Made by a program: the position numbers and the translations under genes. A stretch of 64,000 nt of DNA from JADFOI01 sp965218935. GTDB lineage: Bacteria > Acidobacteriota > UBA6911 > RPQK01 > JADFOI01. Shown piece by piece: positions 61,960 through 64,000 of the stretch. Positions within the stretch are counted from its first letter, which is position 1. Each line of letters starts with the position of its first letter. A model generated the notes under the pieces. It was not told where the DNA came from. It did not search any database and saw only the letters and a list, made by a program, of their open reading frames with translations. The stretch is from contig CBDCMH010000007.1 of the NCBI GenBank assembly GCA_965218935.1, positions 558,001-622,000 on the forward strand, in the 5' to 3' direction.

Positions 61960-62038
61960 TCGGTTGTCGAATTTGTTTTGAATTTTGAATTTCCGGCCTC
62001 CGGCAGGCGATTTGGGATTTCAGCCGGTCATCCGGCTG
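61960..62038. repeat. AAATCCCAAATC-type repeat with Gly/Pro-coding palindromes
   Basis: Contains GAATTTTGAATTT, CGATTTGGGATTTCAGCCGG and CATCCGGCTGTG next to the phosphoesterase stop. Complementary to words at 48222-48264 and 60040-60062. A GCACGCTCAGCGTGC hairpin lies at about 61887-61901. Confidence 0.6.
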
Positions 62039-62040
62039 TG

Positions 62041-63249
62041 TCAGTTGTTCGCTGCGTCCCCGAACTCCGCTCTTCTCTCGAGATAAATCGCTGTTAACTT
62101 CCCGTCCTGAATCTCCAGCGCTGAAGCTCCACCTCCCTGGTAGTAACTCGAGAGCATCCCGGTATCGATCAGGAAAATCTTCCCCTGGAATCGCATCTGA
62201 ATTCGCGCCGGAAGCTGGGGGGTGTGCCCAACGACGAAGCGCTTCACCTTATAGGCTTTTAGCAACTGGGGGAGTTGTTGTGCCCCCTCCTCCTCGGACC
62301 ATTGTGCAAACCCTCTAAACCACAACGGCCCATCCGGATGGGTACTGAGCCAACTGCCGAAACTCAGGAATTCCTTCAGCTGTTGATCTTGCTCGCCGCC
62401 TTCGCTTTCCCTTCGCTCTACTTCCGCCTGGGCTGAGCTCACGATTTCATTCAAAGTAAAAAAGGGGAGAATAAGCTTCTTCTGAACCATCTGCTGCGTA
62501 TGGGTATCAAAGGCCTGAATCTCGTCTTGGATCCGCTGGTTGATCTCCTTGACCTTCAAGGAAGAAAGGTTAGGATGAATGCCACCATGCAAAAAGAGGG
62601 TATCCTCGATATGCACGATCGCGGGGCGCTTCCGCAGCCAGCTTCCATACTTCCCTTTCGGGTTCAGCGCTTCCCGATATTCCAGGAAACCGGGCGGATG
62701 CTCCTCCATCCACTGCTGTTCGAAATCGGAGGTGATCTCGGCCGGTATTCCAAGCGCCTTGCCTCGATCCCTGAGTAGCTTCACGTGATTTTGGTAGGCC
62801 TTCCGACGACGCGGTTCCGACTTCCCATCGGCAAAACTGCTGTAAACCTCCGGCGCCACATAACGCAGATCCCCCATGATATTCATCATTTCGTGGTTGC
62901 CCAACAAGGCAACCACGCGCCCCCTACTCCTGGCCGCCTGCTTTTCAAGCTCCATGAGCAGGTCCATGACCTGGCGGTCCTTCTCACCTCGATCCAGAAT
63001 GTCTCCTGTTTGCACCAGGGTGGCATTCCCGCCCGACCAACGGCGCTGATCATCAATGATTCCCGCTTCCTGGAGGATGGAAACCAGGGCGTCCAAATCG
63101 CCGTGGATGTCACCCACGGCCACCACACGGGGGGACGCCGCTGTTCCCGAGAACTGCGGCAGAAGAGGCAGCGCCAGAAGAGCAATGAGCAGGCCCATCC
63201 CCGCCAGCACGATGGGTTTCCCGGAAAAGCGATTGAACCGATAACTCAT
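62041..63249 (-). CDS. Exported/membrane-anchored metallophosphoesterase
   Basis: 402 residues. One hydrophobic segment (VLAGMGLLIALLALPLLPQF, 14-33) serves as signal or anchor. Calcineurin-like motifs: GDIHGD (Asp47, His49), GDILDRG (Asp83), GNHE (Asn118, His119), and a C-terminal VVGHTPQ. The arrangement matches Shewanella-like protein phosphatases and related PPP-family enzymes. It would act on phosphoproteins or small phosphoesters in the periplasm. It starts 12 bases after the kinase-like gene and is probably co-transcribed with it. Confidence 0.88.
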   Translation of the reverse strand: MSYRFNRFSGKPIVLAGMGLLIALLALPLLPQFSGTAASPRVVAVGDIHGDLDALVSILQEAGIIDDQRRWSGGNATLVQTGDILDRGEKDRQVMDLLMELEKQAARSRGRVVALLGNHEMMNIMGDLRYVAPEVYSSFADGKSEPRRRKAYQNHVKLLRDRGKALGIPAEITSDFEQQWMEEHPPGFLEYREALNPKGKYGSWLRKRPAIVHIEDTLFLHGGIHPNLSSLKVKEINQRIQDEIQAFDTHTQQMVQKKLILPFFTLNEIVSSAQAEVERRESEGGEQDQQLKEFLSFGSWLSTHPDGPLWFRGFAQWSEEEGAQQLPQLLKAYKVKRFVVGHTPQLPARIQMRFQGKIFLIDTGMLSSYYQGGGASALEIQDGKLTAIYLERRAEFGDAANN

Positions 63250-63261
63250 GATGATTACGGG

Positions 63262-63990
63262 TTACCTCATGGTATAGAGCACTCCGCCCGGGCCTTCTTC
63301 CTCAATGAGCTTTTGAACATGTTCGACCAGTAGACGCCTCCGCTCCAACAAACCCTCCAGCTCATACGGCTGCAGGTAATCCTTGAGCCGTTCCCTGACC
63401 AGGGCTTCATCCAGTGTCTGTAATTTCTCCCACACGTTGCGATCCACATAGCTGATCAGCTCGGGATGAGGCAGCTCCTTCCAGCGCCGAAAGGAACGCC
63501 CGTGGTCGATCATCCACAGCCTGCCATTCGGGCTGATCAGCACGTTCGCCGGATTGCGGTCCTCATTATAGATCAGGTTGTCAAACATCTGGATTTGCTG
63601 CCATTGCATCATCCAACGCCAGTACTCAAGCCCCCTGCTGGGCGCAGGAATCTTGTCCTTTCTCCGTTCTTGGTTGCTGATCGTGTTTTCAACAAACACT
63701 TGCAGAGTCCCTTCCGTGCGCTGAATCTTACGCTCCACCGCAGGGGGCACCGTGTCTATTCCCAACAGCTTGCCCAGTTCGTATGCTGCATACTCAAAAT
63801 CCGCATCGTCGCGAAAGAAAAACTTGGTGCCGTCCGTCAATTTGATTTCATTCTGGTCAACATGAATATCGCGATAGATGGCGTGCATCCGAATCCCGTC
63901 CTTTTCCAACAAGACCTTCAGGGGATTGTTCAGTCCAGCACCGACTCGTTTTGTGGAGACGATCTTTGCAGTTCGCAGGAATTCTTCCAC
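63262..63990 (-). CDS. PI3/4-kinase- or Fam20-like protein (5' end beyond window)
   Basis: At least 242 residues; the frame stays open to the window edge (NEE upstream of the GTG at 63990), so the true start is probably outside. The visible C-terminal part has a kinase-like active site: DNLIYNEDRNPANVLI (Asp144, Asn149) and LWMIDHGRSF (Asp162, as a DFG equivalent), the pattern of phosphatidylinositol-kinase-like, HipA and Fam20 folds. An N-terminal lobe strand (LKVLLEKDGIRMHAIYR) may bind ATP. Substrate unknown. It is paired with a phosphoesterase gene 12 bases downstream. Confidence 0.65.
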   Translation of the reverse strand: MEEFLRTAKIVSTKRVGAGLNNPLKVLLEKDGIRMHAIYRDIHVDQNEIKLTDGTKFFFRDDADFEYAAYELGKLLGIDTVPPAVERKIQRTEGTLQVFVENTISNQERRKDKIPAPSRGLEYWRWMMQWQQIQMFDNLIYNEDRNPANVLISPNGRLWMIDHGRSFRRWKELPHPELISYVDRNVWEKLQTLDEALVRERLKDYLQPYELEGLLERRRLLVEHVQKLIEEEGPGGVLYTMR

Positions 63991-64000
63991 TTCTTCATTG

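Overview
The window is chromosomal DNA from a Gram-negative bacterium with moderate GC content, most likely a member of the Acidobacteriota. The evidence is: (i) a Ser/Thr kinase with a TolB-like and TPR tail, plus fragments of further kinases; (ii) a cupin closely resembling the manganese hydroxynitrile lyase known from Granulicella; (iii) a complete Tol-Pal operon with a lipoprotein Pal, implying an outer membrane; (iv) a 23S-5S rRNA unit with no 16S beside it. This assignment is inference; the 23S sequence would settle it.

Layout. 1-13 kb is an accessory-like stretch. It holds two insertion sequences, an inward-rectifier K+ channel gene cut by the first IS, pieces of kinase genes, a copied 63-bp piece of a MaoC hydratase gene, a decayed gene not previously delimited by any start codon, and scattered intact genes (kinase, cupin, MaoC hydratase, methyltransferase, secreted CocE-type hydrolase, MFS permease, an acidic repeat protein). 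13.1-19.7 kb carries two small Cys-rich proteins, NAD synthetase and a 23S-5S rRNA unit with its own promoter and terminator. The 23S gene carries an intervening sequence in helix 45. 19.7-31.3 kb is one long minus-strand housekeeping cluster (guaA, dnaE, accA, Mut7-C RNase, hisS, aspS, mutL). 31.4-41 kb holds uppP with an overlapping secreted-protein gene, cimA-ilvN (branched-chain amino acids), a SIS-domain isomerase, PC4-like and CDGSH small proteins, then a bifunctional nuclease, miaB and recN. 41.2-46.4 kb is the Tol-Pal operon (tolQ, tolR, tolA/tonB-like, tolB, pal, cpoB-like). 46.4-54.1 kb carries ssb, an HtrA-type protease, an IS3-family element, and a minus-strand group of tsaB, MFS permease and M14 peptidase. 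54.2-64 kb carries mutS directly behind a MITE-like element, a GT39-GT2 membrane glycosyltransferase pair, an alanine/glycine:cation symporter, and a phosphoesterase next to a lipid-kinase-like protein that runs off the window.

Intergenic DNA is unusually rich in short repeat families: nested palindromes (three copies), TGTCAGC-type heptamer runs, CCTGACCA octamer runs, GTCACTTCGTGAC palindromes, AAATCCCAAATC-type arms and a 277-bp MITE-like element. Several gene ends and starts have been built from these repeats. The 23S intervening sequence also looks like captured intergenic repeat DNA.

I found no CRISPR array, tRNA gene, prophage or canonical defence system. The most interesting signals are the rRNA intervening sequence, the solitary 23S-5S unit bracketed by repeats, the repeat families, the acidic repeat protein and the phosphoesterase/kinase-like pair.
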